From: Candidatus Ulvibacter alkanivorans
GTDB lineage: Bacteria > Bacteroidota > Bacteroidia > Flavobacteriales > Flavobacteriaceae
Direction: 5' to 3'
Length of the DNA: 64,000 nt
Assembly: GCF_003333325.1 (NCBI RefSeq)
Contig: NZ_QOLC01000025.1
Span: 27,804-91,803 of the forward strand
A program made the position numbers and the translations under genes. Each line of letters opens with the position of its first letter. The first letter of the stretch is position 1. Shown in pieces: positions 1-8,577 of the stretch. The notes under the pieces were generated by a model. That model was not told the DNA's origin and searched no databases. It worked only from the letters and a program-made list of their open reading frames with translations.

Positions 1-1
1 T

Positions 2-754
2 ATACAAGCCCGACGCTTTAAAAAAGTACGGGAAGAACTAAATTATACGCAACAAGCGTTTGCCGAACTATTAGAGATTGGCTCAAGTACGGCTGATATT
101 GAAAGAGGAAAAACGAGAATAACCGGAAAAGTTGTAACCGAGCTGTTAGAGCGTTTTCAAATCAATCCGTTGTGGTTATTTGGTAAGAGTTTTACACAAT
201 ATATAGATGTCTCAGGCGGTAATGTAAGTCCTAAGGCCATAACAGTCGACAAGAACGATGAGGAAACCATCCTGTTGGTGAATCAAAAAGCGGCCGCAGG
301 ATATCCTCATAACATTCAAGATACCGAGTGGTATGATTCTCTGCCGGGCTTTACTATTCCGTTGCCACAATATCGTAACGCTACCTACCGCGGTTTTCAA
401 GTAGAGGGAGATAGTATGCTTCCTAACATTCGTCCTAACGAATGGGTACTGGGTCGAGCGGTCTCAAGTATCGCAGAGGCCGATAACAGTAGGATCTACA
501 TAGTGGTGCTACAAGATTCGGTCTTGGTTAAAAAGCTTCAGAAGATACATGGAAATGCTCAAAAAGTACGACTTATCTCCTTGAATAAGGAATACCTGCC
601 AATAGATGTGGATATATCCTCTATTCAAGAACTATGGTTGGTAAACAGTAAGCTAAGTTTTGGAGTGGATGAGCCTGACGATAGTAGCTTACTGCGTGAA
701 CTTCAACAGTCGATGCAAGAACTTAAAGGGCAAATAAACAATTTGCAAGCATAA
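2..754 (+). CDS. XRE-family HTH repressor with S24/LexA-like peptidase domain (5' partial)
   Basis: The gene begins before the window; the open frame runs from base 2 to the stop at 754 (250 residues visible), although the first in-frame initiation-like codon is a TTG at 170. The first 55 or so residues are the end of an XRE helix-turn-helix (YTQQAFAELLEIGSSTADIE, then ERGKTRI). The C-terminal half is an S24/LexA-like fold: an Ala-Gly pair in KAAAGYP that could be the self-cleavage site, the nucleophile serine in VEGDSM (codon 413-415) and a general-base lysine in VLVKKL. By family this is a DNA-binding repressor that may self-cleave on a stress signal. The tail ends in a short coiled coil. 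No target operator is visible here. The family call is firm; the regulon is unknown. Confidence 0.88.
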   Translation: MQARRFKKVREELNYTQQAFAELLEIGSSTADIERGKTRITGKVVTELLERFQINPLWLFGKSFTQYIDVSGGNVSPKAITVDKNDEETILLVNQKAAAGYPHNIQDTEWYDSLPGFTIPLPQYRNATYRGFQVEGDSMLPNIRPNEWVLGRAVSSIAEADNSRIYIVVLQDSVLVKKLQKIHGNAQKVRLISLNKEYLPIDVDISSIQELWLVNSKLSFGVDEPDDSSLLRELQQSMQELKGQINNLQA

Positions 755-786
755 AAAAACGGCTCCAATTAGAGCCGTTTTTTTTT
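753..786. terminator. Bidirectional intrinsic terminator
   Basis: A 7-bp stem ACGGCTC/GAGCCGT with a 6-base loop is flanked by an A run on the left and nine Ts on the right. It sits between the stop of the S24 repressor and the convergent lipoprotein gene, so it can end transcripts from both sides. Confidence 0.85.
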
Positions 787-800
787 AAATCTGCGAAGCG

Positions 801-1058
801 TTATGAAGCATCGTCATTTTCAGTTTTAATTTTCATTTTAGATTCTCCGTCTTCGGTTTTGATCTTAACCTCTTTATTTTCGGTTTCCATTTTTATCTTG
901 GTCTCATCACCGTCTTCTTTAACCTTGATATCGGCACCATCTTCTCTCATTTCTTCGATGACAGCTTCTTCTTCTGTCATTTCTTTATTCTCTCTACAAG
1001 AAGTAAAAGAAACGCTTAAGAACAGCGCAGATAATGTAATAAGGGCAATTTTCTTCAT
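801..1058 (-). CDS. Small acidic lipoprotein, tandem copy 1
   Basis: 85 residues. An N-terminal signal peptide (MKKIALITLSALFLSVS) ends in the lipobox FTSC followed by RE, so it should be exported and lipidated. The mature part is almost entirely charged, with imperfect alternating repeats around KIKxETE and KIKTEDGE that could form beta strands or a low-complexity linker. It is the last of three neighbouring minus-strand genes that share the plan MKK-signal-SCR(E/D)-acidic tail. I recognise no family function. The separate intergenic leaders (96 and 26 bases) leave open whether the three are one operon. Confidence 0.75.
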   Translation of the reverse strand: MKKIALITLSALFLSVSFTSCRENKEMTEEEAVIEEMREDGADIKVKEDGDETKIKMETENKEVKIKTEDGESKMKIKTENDDAS

Positions 1059-1154
1059 AATTTTAGTTTAAGTATTAATTGAGGTATTACCTTTTAGCGT
1101 CGTCTTTACCGCTTATAGGGATAATGTCCTCTCTTTACGAACTGGTTCCGAATT

Positions 1155-1337
1155 TTAATTGGCGTCAGTTGCCTCATCATCGACAACTTCTTCTATCTCA
1201 TCTTCGGCATCATCCAGAGCATCTTCCAAGTCATCTGCTACATCCTCAACATCGTCTGCCTTTGTCGTGTCTCTACAAGATACTAAGGAAGTGCTAAATG
1301 CTAGAATTAAAGCCAGACTTACAAGTATTTTTTTCAT
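1155..1337 (-). CDS. Small acidic lipoprotein, tandem copy 2
   Basis: 60 residues. Signal peptide MKKILVSLALILAFSTSL with lipobox VSC followed by RD. The mature segment is an extreme Asp/Glu-rich helix-like stretch (EDVADDLEDALDDAEDEIEE), with a strong predicted negative charge and heptad-like spacing of V/L/I. It lies 26 bases downstream of copy 3 and upstream of copy 1, and shares the SCR start of the mature chain with both. No function can be assigned. Such acidic helices could bind cations or act as a periplasmic spacer, which is inference only. Confidence 0.7.
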   Translation of the reverse strand: MKKILVSLALILAFSTSLVSCRDTTKADDVEDVADDLEDALDDAEDEIEEVVDDEATDAN

Positions 1338-1363
1338 AACGATAGTGTTAAAATTCGTGTATA

Positions 1364-1588
1364 CTAGTCGTCGTTACCAATTTTGTCGATCTCCTCGTTG
1401 ATCTCTTCATTAACTTCTTTGTCAACTTCTTTGGCCGTACGTTCTAAAATACCTTCACGTTCCTCCTCGGTTTCAACCTCTACTTCACGAATAACTTCTT
1501 TGGTTTCAGTTTTCGTTTCGGTTTCCCTACATGAAGTGGTTGCAAATGTGGCTAGAACAAGCGCTGCTACAATCCATACTTTTTTCAT
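1364..1588 (-). CDS. Small charged lipoprotein, tandem copy 3
   Basis: 74 residues. Signal peptide MKKVWIVAALVLATFAT with lipobox TSC followed by RE. The mature chain is Glu/Lys rich (ETKTETKEVIREVEVETEEE) and continues as a probable amphipathic helix. It is the first gene of the three-lipoprotein run and has the best upstream promoter candidate. The segment KEVIREVEV resembles the end of the membrane pyrophosphatase encoded at 26906-29407 ([13 protein letters not shown]). No known function is recognised. Confidence 0.72.
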   Translation of the reverse strand: MKKVWIVAALVLATFATTSCRETETKTETKEVIREVEVETEEEREGILERTAKEVDKEVNEEINEEIDKIGNDD

Positions 1589-1619
1589 AATACTATTAGT
1601 TTAGGTTTAATTATAGAAT

Positions 1620-1627
1620 CAAAATTA
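1620..1627 (-). promoter_or_regulatory. Candidate Bacteroidota -7 element
   Basis: On the minus strand this reads TAATTTTG, an exact match to TAnnTTTG, about 31 bases before the start codon of lipoprotein copy 3. No TTG lies 17-23 bases upstream, so the -33 half is missing or weak. Confidence 0.35.
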
Positions 1628-1711
1628 CTGATTTTAACATTCGACATATTGTAAAGTTTTATTAAATTTTCTGAAAGATACGAACCTATCAATTAGCTTT
1701 ATATCAAAAAC

Positions 1712-2365
1712 ATGAGCTTTAAAAAACTCTACGAATTCTTAGAGGTACTTCAGAAGAACAATTCAAAGGAATGGATGGACAGCAATAGAAACTACTATCA
1801 TGAGGTTAAGGGTTTTTATGTCGATTGGCTTACTACTATGAATGATAAACTCGCCACTATCGATCCTCATTATTTCGACACTCCGGGTAAAAAAGCGATC
1901 AATCGTATCAATAATAACTTAATGTTCCATCCCAATAGACCCATTTATAAAGATCATTTTGGCGCGGGTTTAGATCAAAAAAGCAAACAAGGTGATTTTT
2001 ATATCGAGTTAGGGAATCATTCTTCTTTTATTGGTGGCGGTTATTGGCATCCGTCCTCCAAAGCCTTACGGAGTATACGTGAGGCGATCGACTATAATGG
2101 AGAGGTGCTAAGGGATATTATAGAAAAAAGAAGTTTTAAAGACAGATTCGGTGGCTTGACACAAGACAACTCACTAAAGACCGCACCGAAAGGGTTCTCT
2201 AAAGAACATAAGCATATAGAGCTACTTAAAAGACGTTCGTTTGCGGTTACGACCCCAATCACCAGAGAAGAGGTATTTGCGCCCGATTTTGATGACCTTG
2301 TGATCCAGATCTATAAAGACATGCTTCCGTTTAGAAGGTACTTAAATAAGGCCGTCACTGTGTAA
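1712..2365 (+). CDS. DUF2461 family protein
   Basis: 217 residues, matching the usual length of the DUF2461 (TIGR02453) family. Recognisable conserved segments are the N-terminal FLEVLQKNNSKEWMD, the central RINNNLMFHPNRPIYKDHFG and the glycine-rich ELGNHSSFIGGGYWHP. No signal peptide or membrane segment is seen, so it should be cytosolic. The biochemical role of the family is not established. The 3' end overlaps the convergent waaA gene by 24 bases. It appears to be a single-gene unit. Confidence 0.88.
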   Translation: MSFKKLYEFLEVLQKNNSKEWMDSNRNYYHEVKGFYVDWLTTMNDKLATIDPHYFDTPGKKAINRINNNLMFHPNRPIYKDHFGAGLDQKSKQGDFYIELGNHSSFIGGGYWHPSSKALRSIREAIDYNGEVLRDIIEKRSFKDRFGGLTQDNSLKTAPKGFSKEHKHIELLKRRSFAVTTPITREEVFAPDFDDLVIQIYKDMLPFRRYLNKAVTV

Positions 2366-3595
2366 CTTTGCGATATAGTCCATAATTTTTTGAGTTGCTC
2401 CGGTGTTTTGATCTACGAAATGCGCGGCGATCATTCCTGTTTTGTTCCTAAAGCTGTCGTTTTCCATTAACTTATTCAATATTTCGCTGCATTCTTCCGA
2501 AGATTGAACAGAAAAAAGCCCCGCTAACGATCGCAATCTTTCTGCTTCCGGAAATTCGTCATAGTTCTTGCCAATCACGATCGGCACACCGAAAGTTGCC
2601 GCTTCCAATATATTATGCAATCCTGTACTACCCATTGCGCCTCCAATGTAAGCGACATTGGCGTAGCTATAGATCTTGGTGAGTAACCCTATGGTGTCTA
2701 CAATGAGCACGCTTGCCTGAGATAGATCATCATCGGTATGTTGTGAATATCGAACTGAAGTTTGTTTTAATTTTTTTCTGAAATTTTCAATCTTTTCATC
2801 TTCGATCTTGTGGGGTGCGACCACAACACGAAGTGTGTCTGGCATCGAATTCAAGTAGGGAAGGAGTACGGCTATATCTTCCGCCCAAGTGCTTCCGCAG
2901 ACAAGACATAAATGGTCTTGCTTAAATTGCTCCATAAACCCTAAACTGTTGTCTTGCGCGATTTGATGCGAAACCCTATCAAATCTTGTGTCGCCACTTA
3001 CCGATACATTAAGCAGATTGTGTTTTTTTAGTAATGCTTCGGAAGCTTTATCCTGTACAAAAATATGATGGAAGCTTTGCAGCGCTTTCCGCATAAAACC
3101 ACCATAGGATTTAAAGAACAGTTGTTCTTTTCTGAAAAGTCCCGATACCAGCAAGATAGGAATGTTCTCTTTCTGAAGCTCCAATAAATAATTGGGCCAA
3201 AATTCATATTTAATAAATAATACCAACGCTGGGTTAATCGCTTTTATAAAGCGTTTAGCGTTCGAGATAGTATCCATAGGTAAATATACCACCACATCTG
3301 CCAATGGTGTGTTCTTTTTGTTCTCGTAACCGGAAGGAGAGAAAAATGATACTACGATTTGATGATCGGGAAATTTCTTTTTAACAGCTTTAATAATAGG
3401 CACGCCTTGTTCAAACTCGCCTAAAGAGGCGCAGTGAAACCAAATGGACTTTCGAGTTGGGTCTAATGTGCTCTCTAAGGTGTCGAACACCTGAGTTCTG
3501 CCCTTTATAAACAATTTCATTTTGTTGCTAAAGAACTGAGCAACCCATAAATGAGCTGTAGTGATGTAGATAAGAAGCGTATACAATGATCGCAT
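2342..3595 (-). CDS. waaA: 3-deoxy-D-manno-octulosonic acid (Kdo) transferase
   Basis: 417 residues, normal for WaaA/KdtA, which moves Kdo from CMP-Kdo to lipid A at the inner face of the cytoplasmic membrane. A hydrophobic N-terminal segment (residues 1-20) is the membrane anchor. The GT30 acceptor motif ASLGEFEQG holds the likely catalytic Glu60. The donor-binding half contains the glycine-rich YIGGAMGSTGLHNILEAA and then FGVPIVIG. The gene is followed upstream, in the opposite orientation, by sugar-modifying genes (DegT-type aminotransferase, galE), a cell-envelope context. Its 3' end overlaps the DUF2461 gene. Confidence 0.93.
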   Translation of the reverse strand: MRSLYTLLIYITTAHLWVAQFFSNKMKLFIKGRTQVFDTLESTLDPTRKSIWFHCASLGEFEQGVPIIKAVKKKFPDHQIVVSFFSPSGYENKKNTPLADVVVYLPMDTISNAKRFIKAINPALVLFIKYEFWPNYLLELQKENIPILLVSGLFRKEQLFFKSYGGFMRKALQSFHHIFVQDKASEALLKKHNLLNVSVSGDTRFDRVSHQIAQDNSLGFMEQFKQDHLCLVCGSTWAEDIAVLLPYLNSMPDTLRVVVAPHKIEDEKIENFRKKLKQTSVRYSQHTDDDLSQASVLIVDTIGLLTKIYSYANVAYIGGAMGSTGLHNILEAATFGVPIVIGKNYDEFPEAERLRSLAGLFSVQSSEECSEILNKLMENDSFRNKTGMIAAHFVDQNTGATQKIMDYIAKLHSDGLI

Positions 3596-3756
3596 GACAA
3601 TGCTAAAATACCAAATTTGAGGGAGCTCGTTCGAAAATTGAATGTCTTTTTATTGGAAAAGAGGTAACATCAAAATAATACATATCTTCAAGGGGCAATT
3701 CATAAAAAACTAGCTACATTTTTGTAGTTTTACGAGATAATCGTTCAAGACAACTT

Positions 3757-4914
3757 ATGCGAAAAATACAAATGGTCGACCTTAAAGGTCAATATGAACA
3801 TATAAAAGAGCAAGTAAACCAATCTGTCCTAGATGCAATCGAGTCTACGGCCTATATAAATGGTCCTGAGGTGCATCAATTTCAGAAAGAACTGGAAGAT
3901 TACTTAGGCGTAAAACATGTAATTCCATGTGCCAATGGCACCGATGCATTACAGATCGCCATGATGGGCTTGGGCCTCGCGCCCGGAGATGAGGTGATCA
4001 CTGCCGATTTCACCTTTGCAGCAACTGTAGAAGTTATTGCCTTATTAGGACTAACACCGGTCTTGGTAGATGTAGACCCTGTTACTTTTAATATCGATGT
4101 GGAAGCAATAAGAAAAGCAATCACACCACGAACCAAAGCGATAGTGCCTATACATCTCTTCGGATTGGCAGCGGAAATGGATGCAATTATGGACATTGCC
4201 AAAGAACATGATCTATTTGTTATAGAAGATAATGCCCAAGGCATAGGAGGAACCTATACCACAAGGGATATGGCAAAATTAAAAACAGGAACTATTGGTC
4301 ACGTAGCGTCTACCTCATTCTTCCCTTCGAAGAATTTAGGCTGCTATGGTGATGGAGGAGCTATTTTCACCAATGATGACGATTTGGCGCATACCATTCG
4401 AGGTATTGTTAATCACGGTATGTACGAACGTTACCATCATGATGTGGTTGGAGTGAACTCTAGGTTAGATTCGATTCAAGCTACTATTTTGCGTGCTAAA
4501 CTACCTAATTTGGATAATTATAATGCCAAACGTAGAGATGCGGCACGAAAATATAGTAAGGCGTTCCAGGGAATCGATTCCATCGTAACCCCTACCGGAT
4601 TTTGTGATGCCGGTGCGACTATTTGCGATGTATGCGATTGTCATGTGTTTCACCAATATACATTGCGCGTACTCGATACCGATCGCGATGCATTGGTAAA
4701 GCACCTAAATGAAAATGATATTCCATGTGGGGTTTATTATCCTATCCCTTTGCATTTGCAAAAAGCGTACAGCGATGCACGCTATAATGAAGCAGATTTT
4801 ACCGTGACAAATCAGTTAGTGAAAGAAGTTATTTCACTTCCAATGCACACCGAACTTGATGATGAACAAATAAACTATATTACAAAGACTGTCATCGAAT
4901 TCGTAACTCGTTAA
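3757..4914 (+). CDS. DegT/DnrJ/EryC1/StrS-type PLP aminotransferase
   Basis: 385 residues. Members transfer an amino group to nucleotide-bound keto-sugars or act as related dehydratases in surface polysaccharide synthesis. The PLP lysine is Lys192 in FFPSKNLGCYGDGG; the cofactor pocket includes CANGTDALQIA (58-68) and the VIEDNAQ motif (155-161). It is followed 24 bases later by galE and probably co-transcribed with it. An oddity is a Cys-rich insertion near residues 283-295 (FCDAGATICDVCDCH) just before the conserved VFHQYT segment, giving four cysteines in 13 residues that could bind metal. Substrate is unknown. Confidence 0.92.
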   Translation: MRKIQMVDLKGQYEHIKEQVNQSVLDAIESTAYINGPEVHQFQKELEDYLGVKHVIPCANGTDALQIAMMGLGLAPGDEVITADFTFAATVEVIALLGLTPVLVDVDPVTFNIDVEAIRKAITPRTKAIVPIHLFGLAAEMDAIMDIAKEHDLFVIEDNAQGIGGTYTTRDMAKLKTGTIGHVASTSFFPSKNLGCYGDGGAIFTNDDDLAHTIRGIVNHGMYERYHHDVVGVNSRLDSIQATILRAKLPNLDNYNAKRRDAARKYSKAFQGIDSIVTPTGFCDAGATICDVCDCHVFHQYTLRVLDTDRDALVKHLNENDIPCGVYYPIPLHLQKAYSDARYNEADFTVTNQLVKEVISLPMHTELDDEQINYITKTVIEFVTR

Positions 4915-4938
4915 TCTAGATCGATAAACCCTAATTGT

Positions 4939-5958
4939 ATGAAAAAAATTCTTGTTACCGGCGGGTTGGGTTATATTGGTTCGCATACGGTGGTTGCCCT
5001 TCAAGAAGCAGGATTCGAGGTGGTTATTGTCGATAATCTCTCGAATTCAAGCATTAATGTGCTAGAGGGGATTACGAACATTACTAGTACCTCGCCTATT
5101 TTTGAGCGATTAGACCTTCGTGTAAAACAAGATGTGGTCGATTTCTTTAAACGACATACCGATATAGAGGGAATTATTCACTTTGCAGCCAGTAAAGCCG
5201 TTGGGGAAAGTGTCGAAAAACCTTTGCTATATTATGAGAATAATCTTAATACCTTAATTTATTTACTTCAGGAATGCATGGCGCATTCTATTCATAACTT
5301 TATTTTCAGTTCGTCTTGTACAGTGTATGGAGAGCCGGACAAGTTGCCCATAACCGAAAACGCAGCAGTAAAAGAGGCCATTTCTCCGTATGGCAACACT
5401 AAGCAAATAAGTGAGGAGATTATTCTTGATACTTGTCAAGTTTCAGAAATTAAATCGATCGCATTGCGATATTTTAATCCGATAGGAGCACATCACTCGG
5501 CCGAAATTGGAGAACTTCCAGTAGGAGTGCCTCAAAACCTCGTGCCCTTTATTACGCAAACTGCAGCCGGATTACGTGATACACTTTCTATTTTTGGAAA
5601 TGATTATCCAACCCCAGATGGCAGTTGTATACGAGATTATATTCACGTAATGGACCTGGCCCATGCGCACGTAGTGGCCCTTCAACGCTTACTAAGTGTT
5701 AAGAATACCGCTAATTACGAAATTTTTAATGTAGGTACGGGGCGTGGCAGTTCGGTGCTCGAAGTGGTTAACGCATTTGAAAAGGTTACCGGTGAGAAAT
5801 TAAACTATAAAATTGTCGATCGCCGCCCGGGCGATGTTGTTTCTGTGTATGCAGATACGACCAAGGCAAATACAACATTGGGCTGGAAGGCTGAACGATC
5901 TATGGAAGAAGCCTTGGCTTCAGCATGGAAATGGGAACAAAAAATTAGAAACCTCTAA
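4939..5958 (+). CDS. galE: UDP-glucose 4-epimerase
   Basis: 339 residues, the normal GalE size. It interconverts UDP-glucose and UDP-galactose in the cytosol. The NAD-binding motif GGLGYIGSH lies at residues 8-16. The catalytic serine is in FIFSSSCTVYG (121-131), and the Tyr151-x3-Lys155 pair is in SPYGNTK. The C-terminal GTGRGSSVLEVV and RPGD segments are typical of the subfamily. It lies between the DegT-type aminotransferase and a secreted amidohydrolase that starts two bases after its stop, so all three are likely one transcript. Confidence 0.95.
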   Translation: MKKILVTGGLGYIGSHTVVALQEAGFEVVIVDNLSNSSINVLEGITNITSTSPIFERLDLRVKQDVVDFFKRHTDIEGIIHFAASKAVGESVEKPLLYYENNLNTLIYLLQECMAHSIHNFIFSSSCTVYGEPDKLPITENAAVKEAISPYGNTKQISEEIILDTCQVSEIKSIALRYFNPIGAHHSAEIGELPVGVPQNLVPFITQTAAGLRDTLSIFGNDYPTPDGSCIRDYIHVMDLAHAHVVALQRLLSVKNTANYEIFNVGTGRGSSVLEVVNAFEKVTGEKLNYKIVDRRPGDVVSVYADTTKANTTLGWKAERSMEEALASAWKWEQKIRNL

Positions 5959-5960
5959 CT

Positions 5961-7238
5961 ATGAAAAATTATATATTATTTGTTATTGTGTTGTTTTGCT
6001 TCGGAATGCAAGCGCAACAAACGTATCTGCACTGCGGAAAGATAGTCGATACGAAGAATGGTCGCGTAATCGAAAATAAGACCTTGATCGTTTCAGAAGA
6101 CAAAATCGTGGCAATTGAAGATGGCTTTGTAAGTCCGTCTTCCGAAGAAGCCACGGTAATCGACCTGAAAAATAAGACCGTGCTACCCGGACTAATCGAT
6201 ATGCACGTTCACTTAGAGAATGAAACCAGTGCGAATAATTACTTAAAACCATTTATTCTGAATGAAGCCGACGTTGCGTTCAATGCAACCGATTATGCCT
6301 ATAGAACACTTTTGGCTGGCTTTACCACGGTTCGTGATCTTGGAGGTAGCGGTGTAAACGTATCGCTTCGGAATGCTATAAACAACGGTACTGTCACCGG
6401 TCCGCGAATTTATACTGCAGAAAAATCACTGGCAACTACAGGAGGACACGCCGACCCTACCAATGGTAGAAAACGGGAGCTTATGGGAGATCCTGGACCT
6501 GCCGAAGGAGTAGTGAACAGCGTAGAAGACGCTCGAAAGGCAGTCCGTCAACGGTATAAAAATGGTGCGGATTGGATAAAGATCACCGCTACCGGAGGTG
6601 TATTAAGTGTGGCTAAGAGTGGAAAGAATCCTCAGTTCTTAGAAGAAGAAATCGCAGCCATCGTACAAACTGCCAAGGATTACGGAATGTACGTGGCGGC
6701 ACATGCACATGGAGATGAAGGGATGCAACGCGCAATAAGAGCAGGAGTGAAAACCATAGAACATGGAACTTTAATGAGTAAAGAGACCATGCAACTCATG
6801 AAACAATACGATGCTTATTTAGTACCCACCATTACAGCGGGGAAGTATGTAAGTGAAAAGGCAAAGGTGCCTAATTATTATCCGGCGATAATTGTTCCTA
6901 AAGCCTTAGAAATTGGTCCGAAGATTCAAAACACCTTTGGTCAGGCATACGATACGGGTGTAAAGATCGCATTTGGAACCGATGCCGGTGTATTTCCACA
7001 TGGTGAGAACGGTAAAGAGTTCGGATATATGGTGGAAGCCGGTATGCCCGCAATGAAGGCCTTGCAATCGGCTACCATTACCAATGCCGAATTACTACAA
7101 GCTGAAGATGAGCTTGGCCAGCTCGAGGTAGGATTTTTGGCCGATATAGTGGCGGTAAATGAAGATCCTACAGAAAATATCAATACCATGGAAAATGTGA
7201 TATTTGTAATGAAGAATGGAGTGATTTATAAGCAATAA
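5961..7238 (+). CDS. Secreted amidohydrolase (imidazolonepropionase/prolidase-like)
   Basis: 425 residues. The signal peptide MKNYILFVIVLFCFGMQAQ predicts export to the periplasm. The metal-binding TIM barrel of the amidohydrolase superfamily is complete: His82 and His84 in LIDMHVHLE, a likely carboxylated Lys207 in WIKITATGG, His248 in AAHAHGDEG, His268 in TIEHGT and Asp341 in FGTDAG. This architecture matches secreted proteins annotated as Xaa-Pro dipeptidases or imidazolonepropionase-related hydrolases. The substrate is probably a peptide or cyclic amide, but this cannot be decided from sequence. It starts two bases after galE. Confidence 0.9.
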   Translation: MKNYILFVIVLFCFGMQAQQTYLHCGKIVDTKNGRVIENKTLIVSEDKIVAIEDGFVSPSSEEATVIDLKNKTVLPGLIDMHVHLENETSANNYLKPFILNEADVAFNATDYAYRTLLAGFTTVRDLGGSGVNVSLRNAINNGTVTGPRIYTAEKSLATTGGHADPTNGRKRELMGDPGPAEGVVNSVEDARKAVRQRYKNGADWIKITATGGVLSVAKSGKNPQFLEEEIAAIVQTAKDYGMYVAAHAHGDEGMQRAIRAGVKTIEHGTLMSKETMQLMKQYDAYLVPTITAGKYVSEKAKVPNYYPAIIVPKALEIGPKIQNTFGQAYDTGVKIAFGTDAGVFPHGENGKEFGYMVEAGMPAMKALQSATITNAELLQAEDELGQLEVGFLADIVAVNEDPTENINTMENVIFVMKNGVIYKQ

Positions 7239-7263
7239 TCAGGATTAACCTAGGTTTAACACC

Positions 7264-7292
7264 TTGATTTTGTGATTGCCAATTAGGTTTTG
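7264..7292 (+). promoter_or_regulatory. Candidate promoter for the small basic protein
   Basis: TTG at 7264-7266, a 17-base spacer and TAGGTTTT at 7284-7291 (one mismatch to TAnnTTTG) lie 27 bases before the ATG at 7319. A 10-bp perfect palindrome AACCTAGGTT (7247-7256) lies just upstream and could be an operator. Confidence 0.4.
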
Positions 7293-7318
7293 TTTCTTTG
7301 CACTTCATTAAAAATCAA

Positions 7319-7513
7319 ATGATGAAACTAGTTTCAGTAAAACGAAAAACGAAAAGAGAAAAACGATTTACAGAAAAAATGGGAATGTTAACGGCCAATG
7401 TGGTCTACATAAAAAAGACATTTATGAGCATCCCGTACAAAACAATCCATAAGTATCGAGAAACCTATTATGGTGAAATAAAAGATTGTGATATTTGTAG
7501 ACTAAGTGCTTAA
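7319..7513 (+). CDS. Small basic hypothetical protein
   Basis: 64 residues from the tandem ATG codons at 7319/7322; an upstream TTG at 7298 is a less likely start because it lies at the probable transcription start. The chain is strongly basic at the N-terminus (KRKTKREKRFTEK), has a middle VVYIKKTF stretch, and ends with a CDICRL pair of cysteines. No signal peptide or membrane helix. It has its own candidate promoter and a strong terminator, supporting a real short gene. I do not recognise a family. The basic composition suggests nucleic-acid or ribosome contact, which is speculative. Confidence 0.6.
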   Translation: MMKLVSVKRKTKREKRFTEKMGMLTANVVYIKKTFMSIPYKTIHKYRETYYGEIKDCDICRLSA

Positions 7514-7532
7514 TATCACTATCTCAAAAATT

Positions 7533-7569
7533 AAAAAGCCCTGTGAAAATTTTCACAGGGCTTTTTTTT
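7533..7569. terminator. Strong bidirectional terminator
   Basis: AGCCCTGTGAAA and its complement TTTCACAGGGCT form a 12-bp stem with a tiny loop, flanked by A and T runs. It ends both the small basic gene and the convergent fabD, whose stop codon lies in the distal T run. Confidence 0.92.
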
Positions 7570-8452
7570 AAGCGATAGTTGCTTTTTCGGTTTCGACACT
7601 TCTATCGATCTTTTTTACCAGCCCTTGAAGTACATTTCCCGGTCCAACTTCAATAAAATGTGTAGCGCCGTCTTTTATCATATTCTGTACGCTCTGTGTC
7701 CATTTCACTGGGGCGGTCAATTGGAAAATTAGATTCTTTTTTATTTCTGAAGGGTCTGTAACTGCGAAGGTAGATACGTTTTGATAAATTGGGCAGGCGG
7801 GATTCGAGAATTGAGTCGCTTCTATAGCAGCTGCCAATTCTTCGCGAGCCGGCTCCATTAACGGACTGTGAAAAGCGCCTCCTACTGGTAATAATAATGC
7901 ACGTTTTGCGCCGGCTTCTTTTAAGTTTTCGCAGGCATTGTTTACAGCTTCTACGGCACCGCTAATTACTAATTGTCCCGGGCAATTGTAATTTGCAGCA
8001 ACTACGGTCCCGTCGATGTCGGCACATATTGCCTCCACCAAATGGTCTTCCAGTCCTAGGACTGCAGCCATAGTAGATGGTTTTGCTTCACACGCTTTCT
8101 GCATAGCTAAGGCTCGTTTATACACTAATTGAAGCCCATCGCCAAAAGCTAATGTTTTGTTGGCTACCAGTGCGGAAATCTCCCCTAAACTGTGCCCGGC
8201 CACCATGTCGGGTTTAAACGCGTCGCCCATAACTGTTGCTAATATTGTAGAATGCAAGAAGATAGCAGGCTGTGTTACTTTGGTTTCCTTAAGATCGTCT
8301 GCAGATCCTTCGAACATTATTTTGGTGATGTCAAAGCCCAAAATATCGTTGGCTTGCTCAAACAATTGTCTGGCTTCTTGGGATGCATCGTATAGGTCCT
8401 TGCCCATTCCTGTAAATTGCGCTCCTTGTCCGGGGAAAATATATGCTTTCAT
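7568..8452 (-). CDS. fabD: Malonyl-CoA:ACP transacylase
   Basis: 294 residues, normal for FabD, which loads malonate from CoA onto acyl carrier protein for fatty acid synthesis in the cytosol. The substrate-entry motif PGQGAQFTGMG is at residues 7-17, the nucleophile Ser88 in AGHSLGE, and the catalytic histidine His195 in AFHSPLMEPA. The C-terminal FIEVGPGNVLQGL is also typical. It stands alone rather than beside fabH/acpP. Its 125-base upstream region holds the terminator of the preceding minus-strand gene and one copy of the TTCCGAAG word. Confidence 0.96.
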   Translation of the reverse strand: MKAYIFPGQGAQFTGMGKDLYDASQEARQLFEQANDILGFDITKIMFEGSADDLKETKVTQPAIFLHSTILATVMGDAFKPDMVAGHSLGEISALVANKTLAFGDGLQLVYKRALAMQKACEAKPSTMAAVLGLEDHLVEAICADIDGTVVAANYNCPGQLVISGAVEAVNNACENLKEAGAKRALLLPVGGAFHSPLMEPAREELAAAIEATQFSNPACPIYQNVSTFAVTDPSEIKKNLIFQLTAPVKWTQSVQNMIKDGATHFIEVGPGNVLQGLVKKIDRSVETEKATIA

Positions 8453-8510
8453 AAAGGTTGAATTTTTGGTTTTGATCCGAATGCGAATACGTATTGCTTC
8501 GGAATAGATT

Positions 8511-8556
8511 GTAAAAATAAAAATAAATTCCCCTATGCCATAAACAAAGGGGAATT
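8511..8556 (-). terminator. Intrinsic terminator of the stress-protein gene
   Basis: On the minus strand AATTCCCCT and AGGGGAATT form a 9-bp stem with a 13-base loop (plus coordinates 8526-8556), followed by a T-rich tract. It lies downstream of the 8578-9078 gene and upstream of fabD. Confidence 0.75.
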
Positions 8557-8577
8557 AAAGCTGTTTTGATATTGTGA

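Noticed and set aside
859..1604. Plus-strand open frames opposite the three lipoproteins, rich in Ser/Leu
   Set aside because: They mirror the Glu/Asp/Lys codons of the minus-strand genes. Only the minus-strand readings have signal peptides and lipoboxes.
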